Positions 26,414 to 33,441 of a stretch of 33,441 bases of DNA are shown one piece after another. Position 1 is the first letter of the stretch; the number at the start of each line of letters is the position of its first letter. A model generated the notes under the pieces. It ran no database searches. It saw only the letters and a list, made by a program, of their open reading frames with translations, and had not been told where the DNA came from. The DNA is from an uncultured Roseburia sp. Lineage in GTDB: Bacteria; Bacillota; Clostridia; Lachnospirales; Lachnospiraceae. The stretch is from assembly GCA_947564465.1 (NCBI GenBank), contig CANOCV010000035.1, positions 1 through 33,441 on the forward strand. The letters run 5' to 3'. The position numbers and the translations under genes are program-made.

Positions 26414-27290
26414 TTAAAAATTTTCGTATTTCAGAATGCGTTTCTGAATCTTATCATCCATGGAAAGCTGGTTCCTGACCAGTGCCCAGTTGGAAACCGG
26501 ACGCCCATTCCATTTCTTATAGAGTTCTCTGATCCGCAAATATAAGGCCTTTCTAACAGCATCTTTGCTGGGGAATGAGCCTTTTTTGTTACTTTGCGAA
26601 AACTGGAATTTACGGCTTCTATGGCATTTGTGGTATACATTATTTTGCGGACAGCGCTGCCATAGTTAAAGAGCTGCTCCACATGCAGCCAGTTGCGGAC
26701 CCATACATCTACGGTGCCCGGATACTGGCTCCATGCCTGCTTAAAACGCTCAAATTCCGCATTCGCCGATTTCAGGCGTTGCGCCGTATACCTTTTTCAA
26801 CTGCGCCGTATACGCTTTATAATCCCTGGATGGTATGTACTTGATGGAATTGCAAATCAGATGGACAATGCACCTGTGTACAACAGCATCCTTGAATATG
26901 GACTTTGCACCTTCCTTCAGGCCCGATACCCCTCCATGCTGATAAACAGGATGTCTTCTACTCCCCGCGCTTTGATCTCATCAAATATCTGCATCCAGTA
27001 ATGCTTACCCTCTGACTCCCCGATCCAAATACCGAGGATATCCTTAATCCCATTCACATCATATCCGAAAATCACATACACAGCGCAGCTTTTTGTTTCC
27101 ACTTCTTTCCGTATGGAAACATACAGGCAATCGACAAACAGAAATGTATAAAACTTCTTAAGCGGCCGGTTCTGCCACTCATTCGCTGTTTCAATCACGC
27201 GGTCTGTGATACTGGAAATCGTATCATGGAAAATCTCAAAAATGATGTTTGATTGCCTGCTGGATGCTGGAGCTATTCTTACTGTTTTGG
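26414..27290 (-). pseudogene. Degenerate IS256-family (mutator type) transposase
   Basis: Pieces in different minus-strand frames give a typical IS256-family protein: IFEIFHDTISSITDRVIETA, FLFVDCLYVSIRKE (with a catalytic Asp), GIWIGESEGKHYWMQIFDEI, KARGVEDILFISMEG, then RCIVHLICNSIKYIPS, KKVYGATPE and finally MYTTNAIEAVNSSFRKVTKK. At least two frameshifts (near 26,935 and 26,780) and another near 26,580 break it, and the N-terminal third is missing. The remnant ends at TAA 26416-26414. I could not define terminal inverted repeats. Confidence 0.8.
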
Positions 27291-27432
27291 AAAATTGATT
27301 TCCGTGCGGGAATACCTCCTGCTCTTGACATACACATTTGCAACTGTTATATATAAAACAATGACGAAAAGCTTACTTTTCAAGCCTTTCGCCATTCATT
27401 ATCATAAAAGATTGCTATTTACAGACTTTTCT

Positions 27433-27627
27433 TCATAGTCTCGCGTTTTTTCGCTTCAATGCTCTACGCCGTTCAATTTCCTTTTCCGCTTCTTTACCGG
27501 AATTATTGTTATATGCACCTTTTTCCACTACTGCCATATCTTTTGTCCGTTCATAGTTCTGTTCTCTGATCTTATGAATATCATCAATAGTAAAATCAGG
27601 ACTTAGAATAGTTTTTTCCACAATCAA
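27433..27627 (-). CDS. Small hypothetical protein coupled to the PIN toxin gene
   Basis: A 64-residue charged protein: (M)IVEKTILSPDFTIDDIHKIR, then EQNYERTKDM and a lysine/arginine-rich end. No family is recognised. The likely start is a TTG at 27627 that overlaps the PIN gene's TGA (TTGA), with GGAGG seven bases upstream inside the PIN coding sequence; an ATG at 27651 lies before that site. It is thus the fourth, translationally coupled gene of the XRE/toxin-antitoxin operon. A decayed copy at 10741-10905 shows that the family moves or duplicates. Its end lies next to the IS256 remnant, so it may be shortened. Confidence 0.6.
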   Translation of the reverse strand: MIVEKTILSPDFTIDDIHKIREQNYERTKDMAVVEKGAYNNNSGKEAEKEIERRRALKRKNARL

Positions 27628-28043
27628 TCCAATTCCTCCACAGTAATACAATTAATTTCTTTAAATTGTTTTAACTGTTTATCATTCGTTAAGAACAAAT
27701 CGCATCCAGACAAACAAGCTGTTGCAAGCTGTAATGCATCCATAGTTTTGAAAAATACATATTCTGCACGTATTTGTGCTGCTTTCTCAGCTATTGCCTT
27801 ATCAATACTTTTGATTTCTATATCCATTCCATCAGCAAAAGCATAAAAAGCATTTATCAATTTTAAATTATTCTGTTGATATGGATATGTCAAATACTCC
27901 GTTACAGTCACAGCCGATGTAACAAAATCACAATCCTCATATTCTTTCCAAAACCTTTTCATATTTGAATAATACAACTCATTACTTTCCAAATAATACA
28001 CAATAGGAGCTGTATCTAAAAAAATTTTTTTAGAATCTATCAT
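27624..28043 (-). CDS. PIN-domain ribonuclease toxin (VapC-like)
   Basis: A 139-residue PIN domain with the conserved acidic residues in place: Asp10 in IFLDTAPIVYYLE, Glu in TVTEYL, Asp in KTMDALQLA and the FLTND motif near the end. VapC-type toxins cleave tRNA or rRNA and are neutralised by a cognate antitoxin. The start overlaps the end of the antitoxin gene by 14 bp, the usual arrangement. Confidence 0.88.
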   Translation of the reverse strand: MIDSKKIFLDTAPIVYYLESNELYYSNMKRFWKEYEDCDFVTSAVTVTEYLTYPYQQNNLKLINAFYAFADGMDIEIKSIDKAIAEKAAQIRAEYVFFKTMDALQLATACLSGCDLFLTNDKQLKQFKEINCITVEELD

Positions 28044-28281
28044 TGTCTCTTAGCTCCTTTATATATTCATCAACCGCTTCCACAGTTCTTCCGGTAGGAA
28101 TAACAAAAGCATCCGATTCTATTAAGCGCCTTCTCTTTTCCGCTCTTGTCTCAACTTTTTGTCTGCTAATTCTATCTAAAATGGTGATAATGACTTCATC
28201 ACCAACACTAAGATTTTTACGATCGTCTTCACTCACAATTATTTGATTTCCGTCATAATAGCCTTTTACTGCTGCTAACAT
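28030..28281 (-). CDS. Antitoxin of the PIN toxin (VapB-like)
   Basis: An 83-residue protein. The N-terminal half (MLAAVKGYYDGNQIIVSEDD, then RKNLSVGDEVIITIL) looks like a swapped-hairpin or Phd-like DNA-binding fold, and the C-terminal half, ending VDEYIKELRDNDRF, is the charged helix expected to wrap the toxin. GGAGGG precedes the ATG by seven bases. The position directly before the PIN toxin with overlap supports the assignment. It starts 19 bp after the XRE gene. Confidence 0.75.
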   Translation of the reverse strand: MLAAVKGYYDGNQIIVSEDDRKNLSVGDEVIITILDRISRQKVETRAEKRRRLIESDAFVIPTGRTVEAVDEYIKELRDNDRF

Positions 28282-28300
28282 GATAACGCCCTCCTATCAC

Positions 28301-28615
28301 TCACTCCTTAAATCTGGTTTCATATGCTAACTCTGGCTTTAGATCAACTTTCCATTCAATCAAATCTTCTGGCTGACATTGCAATAACTGACATATATCC
28401 TCAATAGTCTTAGTTGATACATCACACATAAAATCTTTTCCGTTGTGAGTATCTTTGTATTCCTGTAGCTTTTGCTCAATCTCTTCCATTGTTGCACCAC
28501 TGCACATTTTAAGTTTTGTCAATGTACTTTGAGGTATTAATGCTTTCTGCCTAATAGTATATGTTGTAATTCCCTTTTCCTTCAATTTATTCCATAGTTT
28601 ATTATAACTTACCAT
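28301..28615 (-). CDS. XRE-family helix-turn-helix regulator
   Basis: A 104-residue protein of the Cro/CI-like HTH_26 type: NKLWNKLKEKGITTYTIRQK, then PQSTLTKLK as recognition region and TIEDICQLLQCQPEDLIEW as the closing helices. Between the recognition helix and helix 4 there is an extra segment of about 30 residues (from MCSGATMEEI to KDFMCDVS) that common members lack. Of the possible starts, 28615 has GGAG six bases upstream. It is the first gene of the toxin-antitoxin operon and probably represses it through the dyad at 28631-28666. Confidence 0.82.
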   Translation of the reverse strand: MVSYNKLWNKLKEKGITTYTIRQKALIPQSTLTKLKMCSGATMEEIEQKLQEYKDTHNGKDFMCDVSTKTIEDICQLLQCQPEDLIEWKVDLKPELAYETRFKE

Positions 28616-28630
28616 CATATTCTCCATTCA

Positions 28631-28666
28631 GTTATAATATACATTAGTATTCGTGTATATTATAAC
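28631..28666. promoter_or_regulatory. Operator-like 13-bp perfect dyad
   Basis: GTTATAATATACA (28631-28643) and TGTATATTATAAC (28654-28666) are perfect inverted repeats 10 bp apart. The distal arm covers the -10 box of the promoter at 28659-28687, and the proximal arm lies in the start of the transcript. It is a natural binding site for the XRE protein encoded just downstream (autoregulation, inferred). Confidence 0.7.
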
Positions 28667-28687
28667 ACTCCTTTCCCATTTATTCAA
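28659..28687 (-). promoter_or_regulatory. Promoter of the XRE/toxin-antitoxin operon
   Basis: On the minus strand TTGAAT (28687-28682) and TATAAT (28664-28659) are 17 bp apart, about 45 bp before the start codon at 28615. Confidence 0.75.
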
Positions 28688-28882
28688 TCAGCACTGACAG
28701 AAAATTTCCACCAGTACCTCTAACACCCTTATTGCTTCTACATCTGATTTTCATTCACTAAAAAACTTAACAAATCCCACATTTTTACTTTGTATCCTGT
28801 TATGCCAATGATTCACTTGCCGTAAATTTTACTCTCTTATTCTCTTGTATGATGCACTCATTCCCAGTCTTAGAGTTCCTGC

Positions 28883-29050
28883 CTATCCGTTCTTTGACAT
28901 TCTGTCTGCAAATTCTTTCTTGTTTATTGCCATCTATTCTCTCCTTTATTAATTTCTTACTGAAATTCCTTTGCTCTTTAAATATTCAACTGCCAATTTA
29001 AAAAGTTCTCCATCGTTTACGGTTTCATATATGGTATCATCTCATACGCG
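28883..29050 (-). pseudogene. Fragments of two small unidentified genes
   Basis: On the minus strand a frame without a start ends in LAVEYLKSKGISVRN and a TAA (about 29050-28960). It is followed at once by AAAGGAGAG, an ATG at 28933 and MAINKKEFADRMSKNG before a TAG at 28883. The good ribosome binding site and tandem layout suggest two adjacent genes now broken. No family assigned. The rest of 28,688-29,281 shows nothing further that I can support. Confidence 0.4.
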
Positions 29051-29284
29051 GGGAGTATTGCTTCCTGTGTCAAGTCCTCCATGCAAGCCTTGATTCACCC
29101 AGATTGCTACTTAATGACCAGTGGCATTGTAATAATTGTCCATGGAATCAGTGTCGATATATACGGATGCTACCCCTTTATTATTCTTACAGAAAGTAAT
29201 TCAATGTCTCATACACTCTTTCTGTCAATTTTTCTACAACTTACGGAACCTGCCACCGGCAGCTTCCTCCAGATGCATGGCAAC

Positions 29285-29312
29285 AAAAAAAACCTTGAAG
29301 TTATCAAGGTTT
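29285..29312 (-). terminator. Terminator of tRNA-Thr
   Basis: On the minus strand AACCTTGA and TCAAGGTT (29311-29304 and 29298-29291) form an 8-bp stem with a 5-nt loop, followed by TTTTTTG. It lies 6 bp after the tRNA 3' end. Confidence 0.85.
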
Positions 29313-29317
29313 TCAAA

Positions 29318-29390
29318 AGCTGCCAACGGGAATCGGACCCGTGACCTCCGCACTACCAATGCGACGCTCTACCTACTGAGCCATGGCAGC
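29318..29390 (-). tRNA. tRNA-Thr (anticodon GGT)
   Basis: A 73-nt cloverleaf on the minus strand: acceptor GCTGCCA pairing with TGGCAGC, D-arm GCTCAGTAGGTAGAGC, anticodon arm with loop TTGGTAG (anticodon GGT, threonine), variable AGGTC and T-arm ACGGG/CCCGT with loop TCCGATT, discriminator T. CCA is not encoded. It has its own promoter and terminator. Confidence 0.95.
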
Positions 29391-29417
29391 ATCTATTGAG
29401 TTGTCTCAACTTGTAAT

Positions 29418-29446
29418 AATATACTATATGATGCCGCTCTTGTCAA
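29418..29446 (-). promoter_or_regulatory. Promoter of tRNA-Thr
   Basis: TTGACA (29446-29441) and TATATT (29423-29418) on the minus strand, 17 bp apart, about 28 bp before the tRNA. Confidence 0.8.
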
Positions 29447-29532
29447 GATAGAATTTTTTAAACGAGACGACATTTGCGGTTCAAGCACGTACTGTAAAAA
29501 TACTTACATGCATTTATCCCTCACAATCTCAT

Positions 29533-30159
29533 TTACAATTCCCCGCTGTCTATCTCATACACCCTGTCGCATAATAGATCAATATCCGCTTTGTTGTGGC
29601 TGGCTAAGATGATAAGCTTTCCCTGCTCCCGCAGCTCTAAGAGCAGCTCTCTTATATCCTCGACTCCGAATTTATCCAGTCCATTCATCGGCTCGTCCAA
29701 AATCAGATATTGCTGATCCTCCATAACAGCCTGCGCAATTCCCAGTCTCTGTCTCATGCCCAGACTGTATTTCTTCACCGGCAGCTTCAGCTTGGGATCT
29801 AAGCCGCATCGTCTCATCACGGCTTCCAGATGCCCTACATCTGCCTTATGATGAATACCCGTCAATAATTTCAGATTTTTTAGTCCTGTATAATATGAGA
29901 CAAACCCCGGATTCTCAATGATAATGCCTGCGTTTTTAAGATAATCCATATCTTTGCCGATCACCTTTTGATCCGCCGCCACCATTCCCTCCGTCGGCCT
30001 GATAAAGCCGCAAATACACTTCATCAGCATCGTTTTTCCACACCCGTTATTCCCCGACAAACCATAAATTTTCCCATCTTCCAATTTAAGATTTATCCGG
30101 GATAAAATTTTTTTATCCTTGATCTGCAAGGAAAGATTACACACCTCTATCACTGCCAT
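29533..30159 (-). CDS. ABC transporter ATP-binding protein
   Basis: A 208-residue ATPase with Walker A GNNGCGKT, Q-loop region, signature SLGMRQRLG, Walker B YLILDEPMNGLD and the switch His in ILASHNKADI. The length and the two ABC-2-type permeases directly upstream suggest an exporter of the bacitracin/lantibiotic-immunity kind, though the substrate is unknown. AAGGAG lies only one base before the ATG at 30159, so a GTG two codons later (30153) with eight-base spacing may be the real start. It is the last gene of a four-gene operon. Confidence 0.9.
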   Translation of the reverse strand: MAVIEVCNLSLQIKDKKILSRINLKLEDGKIYGLSGNNGCGKTMLMKCICGFIRPTEGMVAADQKVIGKDMDYLKNAGIIIENPGFVSYYTGLKNLKLLTGIHHKADVGHLEAVMRRCGLDPKLKLPVKKYSLGMRQRLGIAQAVMEDQQYLILDEPMNGLDKFGVEDIRELLLELREQGKLIILASHNKADIDLLCDRVYEIDSGEL

Positions 30160-30166
30160 TCTCCTT

Positions 30167-31027
30167 CTAAAAAATTTGATATCGTTTACTGACTATGGCA
30201 CAGGCAATTGCCATACACAAATCCAACAAAACAAAATACAGATACGACGCCCCGATCGGGAAAATCTCTGTGCTGATATATTTTGTAAAATGTGCCACGG
30301 TCATTGCATGAGACATCGGCAAAAACCACATAAATACAGTGTTTGCCGCACAGAATACCGCCCCTGCTACAATTAAAATTCCGACAAACAAAATTCCGGC
30401 AAGCTTGTTATTCAACAATGTAAATAACAGCAGAACAAGCGCAATCATGAAAAAATATAAACTCAACAGCAGGAACGTATGTAAAACAGCCGTCCCCAGC
30501 GTCAGCTGATTATACAAATTTTCAGGCAGAAGCTGCACAACATAATCGCCAAAGCGTTCCGGATAGGTGGAAACATAATTTGTGATTGCGTAGCTGAAAT
30601 CCAGATCCCATTTCCCATAAGGCAGCAACAAAACCATGGATGAAACAAGCGCAAACGCAGCCAAAGACACCGCGCTGATAAATGCAAACACAATCTGTCC
30701 CAATATCCAGACTATCTTGTCGCATCTGATCTGATAAAATAGCTGTATTCCGTCCTTCCTTGGAAAATCTGCCATCATTGACAGATAAAATAACGGCAGA
30801 ATCAAAACCACGATTCCCGAATTACCCATAGCCGCAAACGCCTCCAAAAAAGACAATTTTCCGTCCATTAAGCCTGCGCAGTTTTTCAGCGGCGTTATAA
30901 TCTGAATATTTACAAATATCACAAACATGCCCAATATAATCATCTTCGTGCTTCTCAAAAGATTCATATATTCGGTTTTTGCGATATTGAATATCGTCCG
31001 TATTTTATGTCCATCCACCACTGTCAC
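30167..31027 (-). CDS. ABC-2 type permease
   Basis: 286 residues with about six hydrophobic helices and a long extracytoplasmic loop between the first and second, typical of ABC-2-type exporter subunits. The start is uncertain: the first candidate is GTG at 31027, with further GTGs at 31021 and 31018 in frame; none has a strong ribosome binding site. It overlaps the previous permease by 23 bp, so translation is probably coupled. It ends 7 bp before the ATPase gene. Confidence 0.78.
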   Translation of the reverse strand: MTVVDGHKIRTIFNIAKTEYMNLLRSTKMIILGMFVIFVNIQIITPLKNCAGLMDGKLSFLEAFAAMGNSGIVVLILPLFYLSMMADFPRKDGIQLFYQIRCDKIVWILGQIVFAFISAVSLAAFALVSSMVLLLPYGKWDLDFSYAITNYVSTYPERFGDYVVQLLPENLYNQLTLGTAVLHTFLLLSLYFFMIALVLLLFTLLNNKLAGILFVGILIVAGAVFCAANTVFMWFLPMSHAMTVAHFTKYISTEIFPIGASYLYFVLLDLCMAIACAIVSKRYQIF

Positions 31028-31862
31028 CCCGTTTCGTAATCATTAGCCAGAATAATCCCAACAACACAATAAAGGCAATTACCATAAGCAGTAAGGTACA
31101 AACCCACGGCATCCCCGGCCTGATATCTATGATATTTTCCAAACGCAATGACTGCAGCTTATCGGCAAACACAAAATCGTTCCGGCTAAATGCATCGTAC
31201 TCTATTTTTGTAACAGCCTGCGAATAAATATAACTTAACATCATCGGCAGACACATCAGGATGTAACGATCCCCAGAAAATATCGCAACCCCGACTGCAT
31301 AAAAATTAAGAAAGATCCCGTATAAAAAAATTCCTATGATCCGCTTTGCCACAAACCACGTAACTCCATCCGGCATACTATACTCCAGATACATGGCCAC
31401 CTCTTCCTCGTTATAAAGAGATAATGACGGAAAAAATCCCCATACAATCAGCCCGTATAGAATATATCCTACGGCAAGCAGAACTCCGCTGTACAGACAA
31501 GCGCTTACTATTTTTGACAGACAATAAGAAAAATTGTCCTCCCGAATCAAAACCTGCCTGATTGCGCCTGACTGCCGTTCTGTCGCAAGGACTGACAGAT
31601 AACCGATGCTAAGCAGCAGCGGCAGAAGCAAATATGACCACACTCCCAGACCTGTTTTCCAAACTTCCAGACTATTTAGCCCAATGTAGTTAAGCATGTC
31701 TATATTTGCGCCGTCGATCATCATTTCGATCACTGTGTATACCCTATTGCTGCCGTCGACATAACATTCGCTCAGCAGACATACAACCACAATACCAACA
31801 CACGAAACGATAAACAACGGGAAATAAAAAATTTTGGAAATTTCACACTTTATTTTTTTCAT
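31005..31862 (-). CDS. ABC-2 type permease
   Basis: 285 residues, starting MKKIKCEISKIFYFPLFIV, with six predicted membrane helices. It shows the same overall layout as the next gene, with which it should form the membrane part of an ABC exporter. GGAG lies eight bases before the ATG at 31862, inside the end of the lipoprotein gene, only 3 bp upstream, so the operon is tightly coupled. Confidence 0.8.
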   Translation of the reverse strand: MKKIKCEISKIFYFPLFIVSCVGIVVVCLLSECYVDGSNRVYTVIEMMIDGANIDMLNYIGLNSLEVWKTGLGVWSYLLLPLLLSIGYLSVLATERQSGAIRQVLIREDNFSYCLSKIVSACLYSGVLLAVGYILYGLIVWGFFPSLSLYNEEEVAMYLEYSMPDGVTWFVAKRIIGIFLYGIFLNFYAVGVAIFSGDRYILMCLPMMLSYIYSQAVTKIEYDAFSRNDFVFADKLQSLRLENIIDIRPGMPWVCTLLLMVIAFIVLLGLFWLMITKRGDSGGWT

Positions 31863-31865
31863 ACG

Positions 31866-33176
31866 CTATTGCTCCGCTATGCTGTATGTGTAATAATAGA
31901 GTTCGCCTGTAAACGCGTCGAGATAAATCCTGATTCCCTGATCATTGATCAGGTTTGTACCATCAAACGCCCAGCATGGAAGGACAATCTTTTCTGCTTC
32001 CTCATAAGAGGAATCTCCAAGAAGAATCGTACAATAAACAAGCTCCACATTTTCAACCTCGACACTGATTTGCGCTGCCAATTTTTCATTTAAGATAGAA
32101 ACCGCCTCCTTCAGACCAATAAACGAATCCTGTGGTTCTCCCATCAGCTCGATTGTCTGCGCCTCTGAATATCCCGTAAACGCACTTACATTCTTATTGT
32201 TCACAACATATGCCGTTTTCATATCTTCATTTATTTCATAACCTTCAAAATAGTTCCTTCCCCCGCCCGCAGTATACGCAAACGGAATTCCCTTGTACTT
32301 TCGCCTTACGGTAAATGCATATCCATATTTATCCTTTAATGAAAAAACGGACACTTCCGGTATGTCAACTTGTACACCATCTGCGCAGGGATATGGCGTT
32401 CCCTTCTCAAAGTACTCTTTTGTCATATTCGCAGCGTCCCCCACTTTTACCTTACCTGACAAAAGTTCCCACTCTTCGTTTTCCAAATCCTTTAACTTCC
32501 CGCTTTTTACAACTGTTTCTGCATTCACACCAAGCGCATCCATCGCAGCAAAGGCATCGCTTTGCAAATATTTTGTGATCGCTCCGTCACTCATAGAATA
32601 AATGCCATCTCCTCCCATTTGCAGATAGCATTCATTCGTATTTAGAAAAAAACCTCTTCCTGTTTTTAAATCGGAATAATGCTCTGAAACCGACGGATAA
32701 TCATATGGAGACTCCTTACTTTCATCTCTTTCATATTGGCCGCTGGCATCACGCACTTCTTTATCCATATCAAAATGGGTCATACCAATCTCCTTCAGCC
32801 AATCCTCAATCACTTTCCAGCTCTCCTCCACACTGATGTCGCCGGACATCAGTCTCAAAACAGATATATCATCCGTCTCTTCCATTGCTCCAAATTCACA
32901 TTCAGCAAAGGACATCTTAGGGGTTGGGTTTTTCTTCAGTTCCTCGATTTCATCTTCATATATGTTTACATACTCTGAAATCTTTACCCTGTTGTCATAA
33001 AGCTTTTCTATATACTTCTTAAAAAAATCACTGCTAGTATTCTTCATATTACTGTCGGCAGATACCATATTCTCTGTATCTGCACTCGTATCATCCCCAC
33101 CTGTTGCTGCCTGCTTACTGCATCCGCATAATGTAAAAACAGATAAACATACAATTAACGCTGCTTTTTTTTTCAT
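31866..33176 (-). CDS. Lipoprotein associated with the ABC exporter
   Basis: 436 residues with a lipoprotein signal peptide: lipobox LCGC with Cys19 as the lipidated residue. The mature protein is hydrophilic and should sit on the outer face of the membrane. The C-terminal part (VLPCWAFDG, IRIYLDAFTGELYYYTY) resembles the beta-rich PepSY/YycI-like folds often found in such lipoproteins, but I do not assign a family with certainty. The start at 33176 follows GGAGGG by five bases; the ATG at 33191 would place that site inside the gene. It is the first gene of the operon with the two permeases and the ATPase and may sense or hold the transported compound. Confidence 0.8.
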   Translation of the reverse strand: MKKKAALIVCLSVFTLCGCSKQAATGGDDTSADTENMVSADSNMKNTSSDFFKKYIEKLYDNRVKISEYVNIYEDEIEELKKNPTPKMSFAECEFGAMEETDDISVLRLMSGDISVEESWKVIEDWLKEIGMTHFDMDKEVRDASGQYERDESKESPYDYPSVSEHYSDLKTGRGFFLNTNECYLQMGGDGIYSMSDGAITKYLQSDAFAAMDALGVNAETVVKSGKLKDLENEEWELLSGKVKVGDAANMTKEYFEKGTPYPCADGVQVDIPEVSVFSLKDKYGYAFTVRRKYKGIPFAYTAGGGRNYFEGYEINEDMKTAYVVNNKNVSAFTGYSEAQTIELMGEPQDSFIGLKEAVSILNEKLAAQISVEVENVELVYCTILLGDSSYEEAEKIVLPCWAFDGTNLINDQGIRIYLDAFTGELYYYTYSIAEQ

Positions 33177-33214
33177 ATAATCCCTCCGCAATTTGTTTCA
33201 TACAAAACAATCAA

Positions 33215-33267
33215 ATAAGGCTTTCTATCGGATGATATATAAAAATCAACTCGATAGAAAGCCTTAT
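33215..33267. promoter_or_regulatory. 16-bp perfect inverted repeat in the ABC operon leader
   Basis: ATAAGGCTTTCTATCG (33215-33230) and its exact reverse complement (33252-33267) are separated by 21 nt. In the leftward transcript this forms a strong hairpin between the promoter and the lipoprotein start, followed by a moderately U-rich TTGATTGTTTTG. It may be an attenuator or an operator. Confidence 0.65.
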
Positions 33268-33290
33268 AAAATCGGCAAACTCTTTTTCAT
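33264..33290 (-). CDS. Possible leader peptide of the ABC operon
   Basis: A nine-codon ORF, MKKSLPIL and stop, begins at 33290 with GGGGG eight bases upstream. Its TAA (33266-33264) lies within the first arm of the hairpin at 33215-33267, so a ribosome ending there would keep the hairpin from forming. This position, not the peptide itself, is the evidence. A shorter overlapping ATG-AGT-ATA-TGA is the alternative. Confidence 0.45.
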   Translation of the reverse strand: MKKSLPIL

Positions 33291-33322
33291 ATACTCATCC
33301 CCCGTTATGTTTTTGTATATAT

Positions 33323-33351
33323 ATTATATATTTCATATATAATATTGTCAA
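33323..33351 (-). promoter_or_regulatory. Consensus promoter of the ABC operon
   Basis: On the minus strand a perfect TTGACA (33351-33346) and a perfect TATAAT (33328-33323) are 17 bp apart, leaving a leader of about 140 nt before the lipoprotein start at 33176. A promoter this strong usually needs a downstream control, which fits the leader structure. Confidence 0.85.
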
Positions 33352-33441
33352 TATATTTTTAGATATTCTATCATAATTATATTATTTAGAACAAAAGTGC
33401 GCTTCGCACACCCTCGCGGATTAACAACTTTCAATGCGCAG

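Noticed and set aside
33215..33267. Inverted repeat as a second recombinase crossover site
   Set aside because: It lacks the 12-2-12 layout and the CAAAAAGT core of the sites at 24.7-24.85 kb, and has only a 21-nt loop between its arms.
33390..33420. GTGCGCTTCGCAC hairpin as a terminator
   Set aside because: The stem is 5 bp and no T-run follows on either strand.

Overview
The window looks like the chromosome of a gut-type Clostridia (Firmicutes), most likely a Lachnospiraceae-like bacterium. This is inferred from moderate GC with AT-rich intergenic DNA, strong GGAGG-type ribosome binding sites, TTGACA/TATAAT promoters, BspA-type leucine-rich-repeat (LRR) proteins, clostridial cohesin and dockerin modules, and a MATE transporter fused to a cytidylate-kinase-like domain. 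No species can be named from the sequence alone.

Left part (1-10,530). An amylosucrase-like GH13 enzyme (minus strand) is followed by a MoxR / DUF58 / transglutaminase set, also minus strand. A plus-strand MATE-kinase fusion gene separates DUF58 from the transglutaminase. The DUF58 gene carries an in-frame TAA and is probably broken. An iron-sulfur aldo/keto-reductase-like gene lies just upstream of MoxR, and a maltose-type O-acetyltransferase is transcribed divergently from it. A short graveyard (10,585-10,905) holds an IS4-type transposase fragment and a decayed copy of a small gene that is intact near 27.5 kb.

Centre (11,007-25,488), the most interesting part. About 14.5 kb reads leftward: a Hin-type serine recombinase; a 151-bp invertible-element candidate bounded by two 26-bp hix-like sites in opposite orientation; a secreted protein with three cohesin-like modules; two tandem LRR adhesin-like proteins; a 1919-residue CHAP-domain protein ending in a type I dockerin; and a membrane-anchored single-cohesin protein. 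The cohesin-like modules and dockerin could assemble a cellulosome-like but non-cellulolytic surface complex: anchor = the membrane cohesin protein, enzyme = the CHAP-dockerin protein, soluble scaffold = the triple-cohesin protein. The triple-cohesin and LRR proteins share a very basic C-terminal fibronectin-III-like module. The invertible promoter segment suggests the whole set is switched on and off (phase variation). The assembly and the switching are inferences; the repeats, domains and gene order are visible.

Right part (25,500-33,441). There is a decayed IS256-family element with other gene fragments, then a compact XRE regulator / VapBC-like toxin-antitoxin operon whose promoter is covered by a perfect 13-bp dyad. 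A tRNA-Thr(GGT) follows with its own promoter and terminator. Last comes a lipoprotein / two permease / ATPase ABC-2-type operon. It has a consensus promoter, a tiny leader ORF and a 16-bp inverted repeat in its leader, suggesting translation-coupled control.
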